A stretch of 64,000 bases of DNA from Hyphomicrobiaceae bacterium. GTDB taxonomy: Bacteria > Pseudomonadota > Alphaproteobacteria > Rhizobiales > Hyphomicrobiaceae. How positions within the stretch are numbered: position 1 is the first letter of the stretch; every line of letters begins with the position of its first letter. The notes under the pieces are model-generated. The model worked only from the letters and a program-made list of their open reading frames with translations, ran no database searches and had not been told where the DNA came from. Position numbers and translations under genes: made by a program. The stretch spans positions 434,001 to 498,000 of the forward strand of contig JALHOW010000001.1 of assembly GCA_022842785.1 (NCBI GenBank), in the 5' to 3' direction. Below are positions 26,703 through 35,770 of this stretch, piece by piece.

Positions 26703-27437
26703 CTATTCGTTTGTGCGCCACCTCAATGCGAGTGTGCGCACGCTCGTAGCGACTTCACGCCATCGTGCTATTTGCGGTGCGGTAAACATGAAGCGAAATG
26801 CGAACTGATCTCTCCGGAAGTGCGCATTCCCCACACAAAGAGGATTGAGTGTTCCGGGCTCGCCGATACAGCGCATGATCACCATCAGGTCGGGATCTTT
26901 ATCGCTCACATAGACGCAAGTTGGTGCATTGGGGTTCCGGCTGCGGACACACTCCAGTCCACCAAGATCAAACGTCGGTTCCCTGCCGGCGCTCAAACTT
27001 TCTACGTTCTCTATCCTCTTCGCGACGGTCAGAGCTTCTTCTTGTCGTCCGTCGGTGAAGTGCAACAGGCTCACAGAGACGCGGAATTCCCCGTCCACTG
27101 GCTGCGGCCGGTTCGGTTCTTTCGGGCGGGGGTGAAGAAGCGGTGGCACCGTCTTCGTCGTCGAACCGCTTAGGTCCGGGAACCAGAATACGAAGCCGAG
27201 ACCAGCAGGCCATTCCAGATGCGGCTGCTTAAGCTGGGTCGGCGTTGGCCACGACCCTAAGTAGATGGCCGGCAACCGAAACGTGGCGCTCTTCGTGCGA
27301 ACCAACACCTCCGCGTCCGTTGGGCGACCAAAGTCGCGATGAATTCGAGGCGCGGTAGTATCAGAATGTATTGCGAATAGGATTATTGCCGACAGGCCGA
27401 GAGAGATGCGGACTGCCCATCTCAAGAGAGACAGCAT
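26703..27437 (-). CDS. Hypothetical protein with N-terminal membrane anchor
   Basis: A 244-aa protein I do not recognise. Residues 1-22 form one hydrophobic helix (LLRWAVRISLGLSAIILFAI), so it is membrane-anchored or exported. The rest is mixed alpha/beta with no repeat; four Cys occur in GLECVRSRNPNAPTCVYV and IMRCIG...PLCVG, which could form two disulfides in the periplasm. Codon use looks less GC-biased than its neighbours. The ATG at 27437 has GGGGTGA 5 bp before it; a GTG at 27446 is an alternative. It starts within 25 bp of the end of the alpha-hydroxy-acid oxidase gene on the same strand, so co-transcription is likely. Confidence 0.7.
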   Translation of the reverse strand: MLSLLRWAVRISLGLSAIILFAIHSDTTAPRIHRDFGRPTDAEVLVRTKSATFRLPAIYLGSWPTPTQLKQPHLEWPAGLGFVFWFPDLSGSTTKTVPPLLHPRPKEPNRPQPVDGEFRVSVSLLHFTDGRQEEALTVAKRIENVESLSAGREPTFDLGGLECVRSRNPNAPTCVYVSDKDPDLMVIMRCIGEPGTLNPLCVGNAHFRRDQFAFRFMFTAPQIARWREVATSVRTLALRWRTNE

Positions 27438-27458
27438 CTGTGTCACCCCGGATGAGCC

Positions 27459-28652
27459 TCACCCGATCGCGCGCAGGTGGCTCCCGGGTGCGCTGCTCGG
27501 CGCTGGCGCGCCGCCGCCCACCAAGATGTCGGACGTCACGTTCTGGATGTCGCGGTGGCCGCATAGCGCCATGGTGAGATCGAGCTCCTTGCGGATGATC
27601 TCCAGCGCTTTGGTGACGCCTTCCTCACCCATGGCGCCGAGGCCGTACGTGAACGCGCGGCCGATGTAGACGCCCTTGGCGCCGAGCGCGACCGCCTTGA
27701 TCACGTCCTGACCCGAGCGGATGCCGCCGTCCATGTGCACTTCGATGCGATTGCCGACCGCCTGAACGATTTCCGGTAGCGCGGCGATCGAGGACACCGC
27801 CCCGTCGAGTTGCCTCCCGCCGTGATTCGAGACGATGAGCGCGTCGGCGCCCGTCTGCGCCGCCAGCTCCGCATCCTCGACGTCGAGAATGCCCTTGAGA
27901 ATGAGCTTGCCGCCCCACTCGTCGCGGATGCGCTTCACTTCATCCCATGAGAGTCGTGGATCGAACTGTTCGGCCGTCCAGGCACCAAGCGCGCTCATGT
28001 CGCTGACGCCCTTGGCGTGCCCGACGATGTTGCGGAACGTGCGTCGTTTGGTGCCCAGCATCGACGTCCACCAGCGCGGCTTCATGCCGATGTCGATGAT
28101 GTTCGGGATCGTAAGGCGCGGTGGCGCGGTCAGACCGTTCTTCAAATCCTTGTGGCGCTGCGCGAGAATCTGCAGGTCGAGCGTGAGAACCAGCGCCGAG
28201 ACGCCCGCCGCCTTGGCGCGTGCCAGCAGCCGGCTCACGAAGTCCTTGTCCCGCATGACGTAGAGCTGGAACCAGAAGGGCTTGTCGGTGTTCTCGGCGA
28301 CGTCCTCAATCGAGCAGATGCTCATGGTCGAAAGCGTGAAGGGGACGCCGGCCTTGTTGGCGGCCCGTGCAGCGAGAATCTCGCCGTCAGCGTGTTGCAT
28401 CCCCGTCATGCCAACGGGTGCCAGAGCCAGGGGCATCGAAACCGGAATGCCGACCATGGTGCTCGCAAGCGTGCGGTTGGTCATGTCCACGGCGACGCGC
28501 TGGCGCAGCTTGATCCGCTGGAAGTCGTCTTCGTTGGCCCGGTAGGTGCTCTCCGTCCAGCCGCCCGAGTCGGCATAATCGTAAAACATCCGCGGCACGC
28601 GCCGCTTGGCGAGCACGCGCAGGTCCTCGATGCAGGTAATGACTTGGGGCAT
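27459..28652 (-). CDS. FMN-dependent alpha-hydroxy-acid oxidase (L-lactate dehydrogenase-like)
   Basis: A 397-aa TIM-barrel flavoenzyme of the LldD/glycolate oxidase family. RRVPRMFYDYADSGGWTE holds the N-terminal conserved Tyr. LALAPVGMTGMQHADGE and FTLSTMSICSIEDV form the FMN site. The catalytic His is in VSNHGGRQLDG, and the FMN-phosphate loop is VHMDGGIRSGQDVIKA followed by GRAFTYGLGA. It oxidises an L-2-hydroxy acid such as lactate to the oxo-acid. ATG 28652 gives MPQVITCIEDL; the 56-residue upstream extension in the same frame looks unreal. A second member of the family is encoded at 62669. Confidence 0.92.
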   Translation of the reverse strand: MPQVITCIEDLRVLAKRRVPRMFYDYADSGGWTESTYRANEDDFQRIKLRQRVAVDMTNRTLASTMVGIPVSMPLALAPVGMTGMQHADGEILAARAANKAGVPFTLSTMSICSIEDVAENTDKPFWFQLYVMRDKDFVSRLLARAKAAGVSALVLTLDLQILAQRHKDLKNGLTAPPRLTIPNIIDIGMKPRWWTSMLGTKRRTFRNIVGHAKGVSDMSALGAWTAEQFDPRLSWDEVKRIRDEWGGKLILKGILDVEDAELAAQTGADALIVSNHGGRQLDGAVSSIAALPEIVQAVGNRIEVHMDGGIRSGQDVIKAVALGAKGVYIGRAFTYGLGAMGEEGVTKALEIIRKELDLTMALCGHRDIQNVTSDILVGGGAPAPSSAPGSHLRAIG

Positions 28653-28782
28653 ACGACGCTTCCTCGGGTCATTGCGCGCTCGGCGCTTATATCCCCTTGG
28701 ATTAGCGCCTTTCGGGCCGCAACGGAACCGGGCAGTGGGGATGGTCGCGCAACTAGCGCCGCGGGAGGGGCCTAGGCCCAAG

Positions 28783-29550
28783 TCACGGATTGATGTCGTA
28801 GCGGTAGAGATCCATGCCATGAATGCGCAGCCAGGCCTTGGCCTCTCCGGCGCGCGGCATGATGCGGTCGACGAGGCGCCAGAAGCGCGGACCGTGGTTC
28901 ATGTGCACGAGATGGGCGACCTCATGGGCCGCCACGTAGTCGAGCACGACCGGCGGGGCCATCAGCAGCCGCCAGGAAAACGAGAGCTGCCCCGCACTCG
29001 AGCAGGAGCCCCATCGCGTCTTCTGATCGCGGAGCGTGATCCTCAGCGGCCGGACGCCGAGCGCCTTGGCGTAACGTGACACGGCCGCCTGCAGGTCGCG
29101 CGCCGCTTCGGCATAGAGCCAGTCGCGCAGGCGCCTCGGCGCGTGCTCCAGCGTGCCGCGCACTATGACGACGGGGACCCGCCGACCCGCGCGCGCAACA
29201 ATCTCGATGACGCCGGCGCCGCGAAGTGCCGGCTCGATTGCGATCTCGTGCGGTACGCCGCGCAGAGGGAAGGTGGCGCCTTCGATGAGCGGCACGGGTT
29301 CCGGCACGCATTCGAGGCGCTCGCGCACCCAGTCGCGGTTGCGCAGCAGAAAGCGATCGGCCTCACGCAGATCGGAGCTGCGCGGCATGGTCAGGATGAC
29401 GGCGTGCTGCGTGCGGCTGACGCGCAGCGTGAGGCGTCGCGCCTTGGGATGGCGACGCACTTCCACCGGCGCAGAAATGCCGTCGACCTTCAGCAGCTGA
29501 ACTGAAGCGGTCGTCGCTTTGCCCGTCGATTTTGCGATCCGCCGCTTCAT
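28783..29550 (-). CDS. YgjP/M48-family metallopeptidase
   Basis: A 255-aa protein of the YgjP-like (DUF45) family. The zinc motif HEVAHLVHMNHGPRFW contains HExxH plus the third His in the conserved spacing. DQKTRWGSCSSAGQLSFSWRLL is the other family signature, around residue 175-196. Members are predicted cytoplasmic zinc metallopeptidases of poorly known role, sometimes near restriction genes, which are absent here. The start at 29550 (MKRRIAKS) is preferred; 54 upstream in-frame residues are not conserved-looking. Monocistronic, 130 bp from the oxidase gene start. Confidence 0.9.
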   Translation of the reverse strand: MKRRIAKSTGKATTASVQLLKVDGISAPVEVRRHPKARRLTLRVSRTQHAVILTMPRSSDLREADRFLLRNRDWVRERLECVPEPVPLIEGATFPLRGVPHEIAIEPALRGAGVIEIVARAGRRVPVVIVRGTLEHAPRRLRDWLYAEAARDLQAAVSRYAKALGVRPLRITLRDQKTRWGSCSSAGQLSFSWRLLMAPPVVLDYVAAHEVAHLVHMNHGPRFWRLVDRIMPRAGEAKAWLRIHGMDLYRYDINP

Positions 29551-29851
29551 GCGCGTCCTCGCTCGTCTCCCAATGTGCGTGAGGGATTGCGCCGGTAGCG
29601 CATCTGCAAGAATCCCCCATCGACCGGTGTCAGGTGCACCACTCGACTGACGCGCTTCGCACTCGTTTGAGGCAGTCCTGCGGCGCACCCCGATGCACCG
29701 CCGAGTGATCAATTCCTAGCAGGCCCAATCGAGCGCGCGAACCCGTTCGGCGTCGACGGGCGCATGAGAGCAAAAGCATGTGGCGTCAGCGCCACGCGAC
29801 GCATAGGCGCCACAGATATTCATGCGCGACTGAGTCGCGGAATGCATGGTG
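29551..29851. other. Intergenic region between the YgjP and PHA depolymerase genes
   Basis: About 300 bp with no supported gene. It contains a 6-bp hairpin GTGGCG/CGCCAC at 29780-29795, repeated in part downstream as GGCGCCACA. The depolymerase gene ends at its right edge, so this region includes that gene's 3' end signals and the YgjP promoter. Confidence 0.5.
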
Positions 29852-31366
29852 TTATTGCTGCCAAACTTTCATTCCGTCGAGCAGCAGGCTGCCGGCGAGC
29901 TGCAGCATTGTTAGGTGTGCGAGCTGAGGCAGATAAAGCGCATCGGCTGCGTGCGTGTGTGAAGCGCGCTTGGGGACGGCCGCGGCGTCGTGCCGCGTCG
30001 TGGCGCGCTGAGGACGCGCCGCTGTGTCGCCACCAAATGTGAACGCAGCCGCAGAAATTTCGCGGCGCTCCGCATCAATCTTTTCAGGCGAAACGGTGCG
30101 ACGAAGTGCCGGTGCGGCGATTCCTGCCTTCGTGCGCGGATCGCGTTCACGTGCGAAGGCTGCGATTCGCGGTGCAATCTCGCGGCGGAAACGCGAGCCG
30201 TTGAAAATGCCGTAGTGGCCGACGTGCGGACAGGTGAAGTGCATCTTGTCCGCCTCGGGAAGTGACGTGCAGAGGTCGTGTGCTGCTTCGCATTGGCCGA
30301 GGCCGGTGATGTCGTCCTTCTCGCCTTCGATGGTGAAGAGGCCGACGCGGCGGATCGCACTCGGATCGACCAGACGGCCGCGGTGGCGCATTTCGCCCTT
30401 TGCCAGAAGATGGCGCACGAACACGGTGTCGACCGTATCGAGGTAGAACTCCGCGGTCAGATCCATGACGGCGAGATACTCGTCGTAGAACTCGCGATGC
30501 TTCTCGGCGCTGTCACCGTCGCCGCGCACGAGATGGAAGAAGAGATCCTTGTGCGCGTTCATGTGCCGGTCGAGGTTCATCGTCATGAACCCGCTGAGCT
30601 GCAGGAAGCCCGGATAGACCGAGCGCCCGAAGCCCGCATTTGGCCACGGCACCTGCGTGATCACATTGCGCCGGAACCAGTCGGTGCCGCGCTGTTCCGC
30701 GAGCTGGTTGACGATCGTCGGGCTGCGGCGCGTGTCGATGGGTCCGCCCGCGAGGGACATGCTGAGCGGCACGGCCGGATCGCCTTCGGCCTCCATGAGC
30801 GACACGGCGGCAAGGACGGGCACCGAAGGCTGGCACACGGAGAAGACGTGCACGTCGCCTTCGAAGTGACGGAACATGGCGATCATCGCGTCGATGTAAT
30901 CATCGAGGCGGAACTCGCCGGCTGAGAGCGGCACGTCGCGCGCATCTCGCCAATCGGTGATGTAGACCTCATGGTCCGGCAGGAAGGTCTCGACGGTGCC
31001 GCGCAACAGCGTCGCGAAGTGGCCCGACATAGGCGCGACGAGCAGCAGGCGCGGATCACGGGCGGCGCGCGCCGGCGCAATGTTGCGCTTGAAGTGCACG
31101 AGGCGGCAGAAGGGATGCTCCCAAACGACTTCCTCGCGCACGCCGACGTCGATGCCATCGACGTTGGTGCGATCGATGCGGTAGTTCGGCTTGTCGTAGC
31201 GCCGCGTCGTGCGCTCGAAGACCTCGAGGGCCGCCGCGGTGTGTCGCGCGACGCTCGTATGGTTCAACGGGTTGAAGGGATTCGAGAGCAGCCAGCGCGC
31301 AGATCCCGCGGCAGCACGAACAGGTCGCGCGGCCACGTGGCCGAGCTCGTACCAGTGGTAGAGCAT
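29852..31366 (-). CDS. phaZ: Intracellular polyhydroxyalkanoate depolymerase (DepA/PhaZ1 type)
   Basis: A 504-aa intracellular PHA depolymerase. The N-terminal MLYHWYELGHVAARPVR and LLVAPMSGHFATLLRGTVE are family-typical. The nucleophile elbow VFSVCQPSVPVLA holds Cys178; PhaZ1 of Ralstonia also uses Cys here. FTIEGEKDDITGLGQ provides the acid and HVGHYGIFNG the His. It hydrolyses amorphous PHB inside granules to 3-hydroxybutyrate. Beyond about residue 420 is a low-complexity, Ala/Arg/His-rich tail of roughly 80 residues, making it longer than many homologues; it ends in a hydrophobic stretch. No phaC or phasin gene is adjacent. Confidence 0.93.
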   Translation of the reverse strand: MLYHWYELGHVAARPVRAAAGSARWLLSNPFNPLNHTSVARHTAAALEVFERTTRRYDKPNYRIDRTNVDGIDVGVREEVVWEHPFCRLVHFKRNIAPARAARDPRLLLVAPMSGHFATLLRGTVETFLPDHEVYITDWRDARDVPLSAGEFRLDDYIDAMIAMFRHFEGDVHVFSVCQPSVPVLAAVSLMEAEGDPAVPLSMSLAGGPIDTRRSPTIVNQLAEQRGTDWFRRNVITQVPWPNAGFGRSVYPGFLQLSGFMTMNLDRHMNAHKDLFFHLVRGDGDSAEKHREFYDEYLAVMDLTAEFYLDTVDTVFVRHLLAKGEMRHRGRLVDPSAIRRVGLFTIEGEKDDITGLGQCEAAHDLCTSLPEADKMHFTCPHVGHYGIFNGSRFRREIAPRIAAFARERDPRTKAGIAAPALRRTVSPEKIDAERREISAAAFTFGGDTAARPQRATTRHDAAAVPKRASHTHAADALYLPQLAHLTMLQLAGSLLLDGMKVWQQ

Positions 31367-31580
31367 ATGGACTCCCCCAGTGTGTTTCCTCGAATGAGCG
31401 TTGGCTCCGACGTGCGGCGCATCTTGCTTGCGCTCAGTGCGGTTGGCAGTTCCGGTGGTTACACCTTCACCGATCGCACTGGGCGGCGCCTTGTCGCGAC
31501 GGAACGATCATTCAGATGACACAATCTCCCACAAGGCAGTCTGGGCGGATTCGTGAGAATGTCAAATTGGTTAAGGGCTT

Positions 31581-31621
31581 AGGAGGATTTCCGCGTGCCA
31601 GCGGTAATCGTCAGCGTGTAG
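31581..31621 (+). other. Leader mini-ORF with ideal Shine-Dalgarno
   Basis: AGGAGG at 31581-31586 is followed 8 nt later by GTG at 31595, opening an 8-codon frame (VPAVIVSV) that ends in TAG at 31621. The next gene starts 54 nt later at 31675 and has its own GAGGAG site. The mini-ORF may control that gene by translation or may be chance. The remainder of the 308-bp gap 31367-31674 contains nothing else I can name. Confidence 0.35.
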
Positions 31622-31674
31622 AATGCGCAAGACCTCTATCAGTTGGCGTCTGCCTCGAACGAGGAGTGCCCGTC

Positions 31675-31950
31675 ATGTCGTCGACCATGGAACCGCTGAT
31701 CCTGGACATGGTGGAGTGGATCGCCAGGGAGCCGCGCACCTATGGCGAGGTCATGGATGCTTGGCGGACCTCATGCCCGCGCCTGACCGTATGGGAGGAC
31801 GCCGTCGACCGCGGCCTCGTGGCGCGCGAGATGCGGCCAGCCATAGGCGTCATGGTCGTCGTCACGCCTGAAGGGCGGGAATGGCTGCAGGCGCACGGTC
31901 GCCTTGCCCCGCGCGAGGCATCGCCCGCTGTGACAGCGCGCATCGCCTGA
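31675..31950 (+). CDS. Small conserved winged-helix-like protein
   Basis: A 91-aa protein. The pattern EPLILDMVEWIAREPRTYGEV...WRTSCPRLTVWEDAVDRGLV followed by a beta-hairpin (VVVTPEGREWLQAH) resembles a compact winged helix. Similar short proteins are, as I recall, widespread and unnamed in Rhizobiales, so the gene is credible despite its size. The start ATG 31675 is preceded by GAGGAG at 7-8 bp. An in-frame upstream start at 31516 would add 53 residues of non-conserved sequence and cross the mini-ORF region. DNA binding is inference; it lacks a sensor domain. Confidence 0.75.
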   Translation: MSSTMEPLILDMVEWIAREPRTYGEVMDAWRTSCPRLTVWEDAVDRGLVAREMRPAIGVMVVVTPEGREWLQAHGRLAPREASPAVTARIA

Positions 31951-32090
31951 AACGGCGGCGCGCTAAGGGCGTGTCGGCGTCGTGTTGCGGGTTTCCACCG
32001 AGGCCGCGGATTTGCAGCGAATGCTAGCTTCCTTTGCGTTGGGGCCAGCATTCAGGCTTGCGCCTCCACGTGACGGATCGGAGCAACCTC

Positions 32091-33497
32091 ATGCCACACG
32101 CCGCTGCGCGCAAGATAGATATCACGCACGAAAGTCACTATGAATTCGAGCGGGGATTTCCGGTCGGGCGAACAGTCGAACAAGCCTACGCCGATGCCGA
32201 TCTCAATCGCGCGATCCAGGCCTATCGCTTCTTCTATCCGACCGTCTCGGGCGCGGCGATCGTCAAGGGCAACGAGGATATCGGCATCGTCCCGAACAAA
32301 GTCTTCGGGATGCTGGACTGCGGACCGGAGCAACTGGTTTTCACGGCGAACTCCGATACGCCATACGGGCCGCTGATGCTCGATCTCGCGATCGGGCCCA
32401 TGGTCGTCGAGCTTCCGCCAGGGCCGCTGATTGTTTGCTCGATGGATATCAATCAGCGTTGGGTTGCCGATATGGGGCTGCCCGGCCCCGACGCCGGCAA
32501 AGGCGGGAGGCATCTGCTGCTGCCGCCAGACGACAACAGTGATGTGCCCGAGGGCTACTACGTTCATCGCACGAGCAGCAATCGGCAGATTGTCGGCGCG
32601 CGCTCGCTTCCCGTCGGTGGAGATGTGAAGGCGGCGAAGGAGCGGCTCGCAACCATCAAAGTGTATCCGCTCAGGCGCAACGGAGAATGGACGGAGCCCA
32701 AATGGCTCGACGTCACCGGCAAGAAGCAGGACACAACGCCGCTTGCGTGGGAGGACAATCTCAAATTCTGGAAGGTGCTGCACGAGACGGTCGATGCCGA
32801 GCCCGCCTACAAAGGTTATCACAACTACTATGGCGAACTCGCTGCGCTCGGCATCGAGAAGGGCCGGCCGTTCAAGCCGGACGCGCGCATGAAATCGATC
32901 CTCGAGGAGGCCGCACGCGTCGGCAATGCGCAGATGCGCGTGCAGTCCTTCGGCGACCGAAGCCCGACCCGTTTGCCGTGGCAGGACCGCCAGTGGCAGT
33001 GGGCGAGCCTGCGCTTCGAGGATGGTGATTTCAACACGGCGGAGCACACCGATCTCACGGCGCGCGAGAAGTGGTTCTATCAGGCCATAGGCGCGTCTCC
33101 CGCCATGTTCCGGCGCGACGAGAAGGCGGGATCGCTCTATTGGCTCGGGCTGCGCGACAAGCGCGGGCACTATCTCGACGGGGGCAAGAACTACAAGCTG
33201 ACCGTGCCGCTTCCGGTGCCGGGGAAACTCTTCTGGTCCGTGACCGTGTACGACGCCGACACGCGATCGCAGATTCAAACCAAGCAGAAGAAGGCGGCGC
33301 TCAGATCCCTATTCGAGCTGAAGGATGTGACCGGCAAATCCGTGGACCTGCACTTCGGCCCCATGGCCAGCGGGGATCCCGCCAGATGGATCCAGACGAT
33401 TCCCGGCAAAGGCTGGTTCGTCTATTTCCGCATCTACGGACCCGAAAAGGCGGCGTTCGACGGAAGCTGGCGGCCCGGCGATTTCGAGCAGGCCTAG
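32091..33497 (+). CDS. DUF1254/DUF1214 domain-containing protein
   Basis: A 468-aa protein with the two-part layout of this family. The N-terminal DUF1254 domain contains NSDTPYGPLMLDLAIGPMVVELPPG and the C-terminal DUF1214 domain contains YWLGLRDKRGHYLDGGKNY, FWSVTVYDADTRSQIQT and NWLQT-like WIQTIPGKGWFVYFRIYGP. No signal peptide is evident with the ATG at 32091 (MPHAAARKIDI), so this copy may be cytoplasmic, while many homologues are exported. Biochemical function is unknown. It ends 23 bp before the convergent Sco gene stop. Confidence 0.88.
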   Translation: MPHAAARKIDITHESHYEFERGFPVGRTVEQAYADADLNRAIQAYRFFYPTVSGAAIVKGNEDIGIVPNKVFGMLDCGPEQLVFTANSDTPYGPLMLDLAIGPMVVELPPGPLIVCSMDINQRWVADMGLPGPDAGKGGRHLLLPPDDNSDVPEGYYVHRTSSNRQIVGARSLPVGGDVKAAKERLATIKVYPLRRNGEWTEPKWLDVTGKKQDTTPLAWEDNLKFWKVLHETVDAEPAYKGYHNYYGELAALGIEKGRPFKPDARMKSILEEAARVGNAQMRVQSFGDRSPTRLPWQDRQWQWASLRFEDGDFNTAEHTDLTAREKWFYQAIGASPAMFRRDEKAGSLYWLGLRDKRGHYLDGGKNYKLTVPLPVPGKLFWSVTVYDADTRSQIQTKQKKAALRSLFELKDVTGKSVDLHFGPMASGDPARWIQTIPGKGWFVYFRIYGPEKAAFDGSWRPGDFEQA

Positions 33498-33519
33498 TGC
33501 ACTTCTAGAGCACCTGGCG

Positions 33520-34113
33520 CTACTGCAGCTTCGCTAGTCTTTCGGCAATGCGGTCGACGCTCGTCGCGTGCGTGAAGTGCGCGATGTACTCGCCGTTGCG
33601 ATCCATGAGGTAGAGAAGCGACGTGTGGTCGAAGGTGAAGCCGGCGGCCGATTTCGGATCCTCGACCTTCTTCGCGTACACGCGGTAGGCCTTGAGCGCT
33701 GCGCCAACCTGCTCGGGCGAGCCGGTCAATCCCACGAGGCGGGGATAAAAGCTCGGCACGTATGAGGCGAGTTGCTCAGGCGTGTCACGCTCGGGATCGA
33801 CGGTGATCAGGATCGGCGTCACCTGCTCGGCTTTGGCGCCGACCTTTTCGAGCGCCGCGGCCATGACCTGGAGCCCCGTGGGGCATACGTCCGGGCAGTG
33901 CGTGAAGCCGAAATAGACGAGCATGTAGCGGCCGCGGAAGTCTTTCTCCGTCACGGTCTTGCCGGTGTGATCGACAAGCGTGAAAGGGCCACCGACCAGC
34001 GCCTTGCCGGTCGATGGGAGTACGTTTGAGACCTGCGGCTGCAACACGGCGAGCGCCACGAGCCCCCCCACAAGTGCAGCGGTGAGGGCGATGGCGGCAA
34101 GGCGGAAATTCAT
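33520..34113 (-). CDS. SCO1/SenC/PrrC family protein
   Basis: A 197-aa membrane-anchored thioredoxin-fold protein. Residues 4-24 form an N-terminal transmembrane anchor. FGFTHCPDVCPTGLQ carries the copper-binding CPDVC pair (Cys73, Cys77), and FTFDHTSLLYLMD provides the third ligand His. Sco proteins deliver copper to the CuA site of cytochrome c oxidase and can feed redox information to RegB. It is divergent from regB across a 181-bp gap, the classical senC/prrC-regB-regA neighbourhood. The ATG at 34113 (MNFRLAAI) is preferred to one six codons upstream. Confidence 0.94.
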   Translation of the reverse strand: MNFRLAAIALTAALVGGLVALAVLQPQVSNVLPSTGKALVGGPFTLVDHTGKTVTEKDFRGRYMLVYFGFTHCPDVCPTGLQVMAAALEKVGAKAEQVTPILITVDPERDTPEQLASYVPSFYPRLVGLTGSPEQVGAALKAYRVYAKKVEDPKSAAGFTFDHTSLLYLMDRNGEYIAHFTHATSVDRIAERLAKLQ

Positions 34114-34294
34114 GAAGGCACCTTGGGCCACCCTGGGCCCATCTGAGCAGCGGGAACGCTCCCGCTGCTTGATTGTTTCCTCTTTGGCTCAATCTGGTCT
34201 ACAGGACGCTTCGCGACAAGGTTCGCGCCCTGCGGCGATGAGCCCCTGTGGCGACGCGTGCAGGCATGTGCGTTTGGCGAGCGGTGACGCACCT

Positions 34295-35704
34295 ATGGCC
34301 CCCATTATCGAGCTGAACTCCCTTGGCCCTCACGAGAGCCGTCTCAGGATGCAGACGATCGTGCGTCTGCGCTGGTTCGGCGTGCTCGGCCAGCTCGGCA
34401 CCGTGCTCTTCGTCTATTGGGGTCTCGGTTATGACCTGCCGCTCGGCTGGTGCCTGCTGCTCATCGCGCTTTCGGCCTGGGTGAATGTCGGCCTCAGGGT
34501 GCTCTATCCGTCGCGGCACCGTCTCAGTCCGAGTTTTGCCTCGGCCGTGCTGGCATGTGACATCATTGGGCTTGCAGCGCTGCTCTATCTGACCGGGGGC
34601 CTCGAGAATCCCTTCGCGCTGCTCTTCATTGCGCCGGTGACCGTCTCTGCCGCGACGCTCCCGACGCGCAACACCATCGGCCTCGGCATTCTGGCCATGG
34701 CGGCCGCGACCTTGCTTGTGGCCTATCATCTGCCGCTGCCCTGGTATCCGCCCGCAATGTTTGCGCTGCCGTGGATCTACAAGGCAGGCGTTTGGACGGC
34801 GATCGTGGCGGGCACGCTATTCCTTGGCTTCTACACGTCGCGTCTCTCACGCGAGGCGCGCCTCATGACGGCGGCGCTTGCAGCCTCCGAGCTGGTCCTT
34901 GCGCGCGAGCAGCGCCTGCACGCGCTCGACGGACTGGCGGCGGCGGCGGCCCATGAGCTTGGGACACCGCTTGCCACCATCGCGCTCGTCACCAAGGAGC
35001 TGGAGCGCGAAGCCGCCAGCACGCCCGGCATGGCGCCCCATATCGCGGAGGATATCGGACTGCTGCGCTCGCAGGCGGATCGATGCCGCGAGATTCTGCG
35101 CAAGCTCACGCGGCGCCCCGGCGAGCAAGACCCCCATCATGTCAGCTTGCCGCTCACTCAGCTCATTCAAGAAGCCGCCCAGCCCTATAAGTCGGCTGCC
35201 ATTCGCATCGAGATCACGGCCCGGCCTTCGGTTGCACGCAATAGCGCGGTCGCTCCGGACGGCCGCGAGCCGATCGGGGAACGCCGCCCCGGCGTAATCT
35301 TTGGTCTCGGCAATCTCATCGAGAATGCCGTGGATTTTGCCCACGAGCGAGTCGAGGTGTCGGCGCTGTGGGACAATGCGGAAGTGTCTATCACCATCGC
35401 TGATGACGGGCCGGGCTTCTCGCCCGAGATCATGGACACGCTCGGCGATCCCTATGTGACGACCAGACCAGCGGGCGCCCGGGGTAGTGCGGGCGCACAG
35501 GCGGGACGTATCGGGGCGGGGCTCGGTCTGGGCTTCTTCATCGCGAAGACGCTGCTCGAGCGTTCTGGTGGACAAGTGACGCTTGCCAATCGCGCCGCGC
35601 CGGGGAGGGGTGCGATTGTCAAGATCGCTTGGCCGAGAAGCGCCTTCGACCTGCCCACGGGTGCTGGGGCCGGCGGCGTAGCGATGGCAATGACATCTAT
35701 TTGA
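34295..35704 (+). CDS. regB: Redox sensor histidine kinase RegB/PrrB/ActS
   Basis: A 469-aa membrane histidine kinase with about six N-terminal transmembrane helices. The quinone-sensing GGLENPF motif is at residues 101-107. The phosphoacceptor His220 is in AAAAHELGTPLATIAL. Cys264 in ADRCREIL matches the redox-active Cys of RegB. The ATPase domain has NLIENAVDFA, DDGPGFSPEIM and GAGLGLGFFIAKTLLERSGG. It senses membrane quinone redox state and phosphorylates RegA to control respiration, electron transport and often carbon or nitrogen fixation. ATG 34295 matches the family. regA follows 66 bp later. Confidence 0.95.
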   Translation: MAPIIELNSLGPHESRLRMQTIVRLRWFGVLGQLGTVLFVYWGLGYDLPLGWCLLLIALSAWVNVGLRVLYPSRHRLSPSFASAVLACDIIGLAALLYLTGGLENPFALLFIAPVTVSAATLPTRNTIGLGILAMAAATLLVAYHLPLPWYPPAMFALPWIYKAGVWTAIVAGTLFLGFYTSRLSREARLMTAALAASELVLAREQRLHALDGLAAAAAHELGTPLATIALVTKELEREAASTPGMAPHIAEDIGLLRSQADRCREILRKLTRRPGEQDPHHVSLPLTQLIQEAAQPYKSAAIRIEITARPSVARNSAVAPDGREPIGERRPGVIFGLGNLIENAVDFAHERVEVSALWDNAEVSITIADDGPGFSPEIMDTLGDPYVTTRPAGARGSAGAQAGRIGAGLGLGFFIAKTLLERSGGQVTLANRAAPGRGAIVKIAWPRSAFDLPTGAGAGGVAMAMTSI

Positions 35705-35770
35705 TTTCTGGATGTTAACCGGCTCCAAGTCATGACCGCTACGGGCTTGGCGAGGCCTCATACCTCCGGT

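Noticed and set aside
30002-30925. Plus-strand frames over the PHA depolymerase gene
   Set aside because: All are antisense or out-of-frame readings of phaZ; none has a ribosome site or motif.
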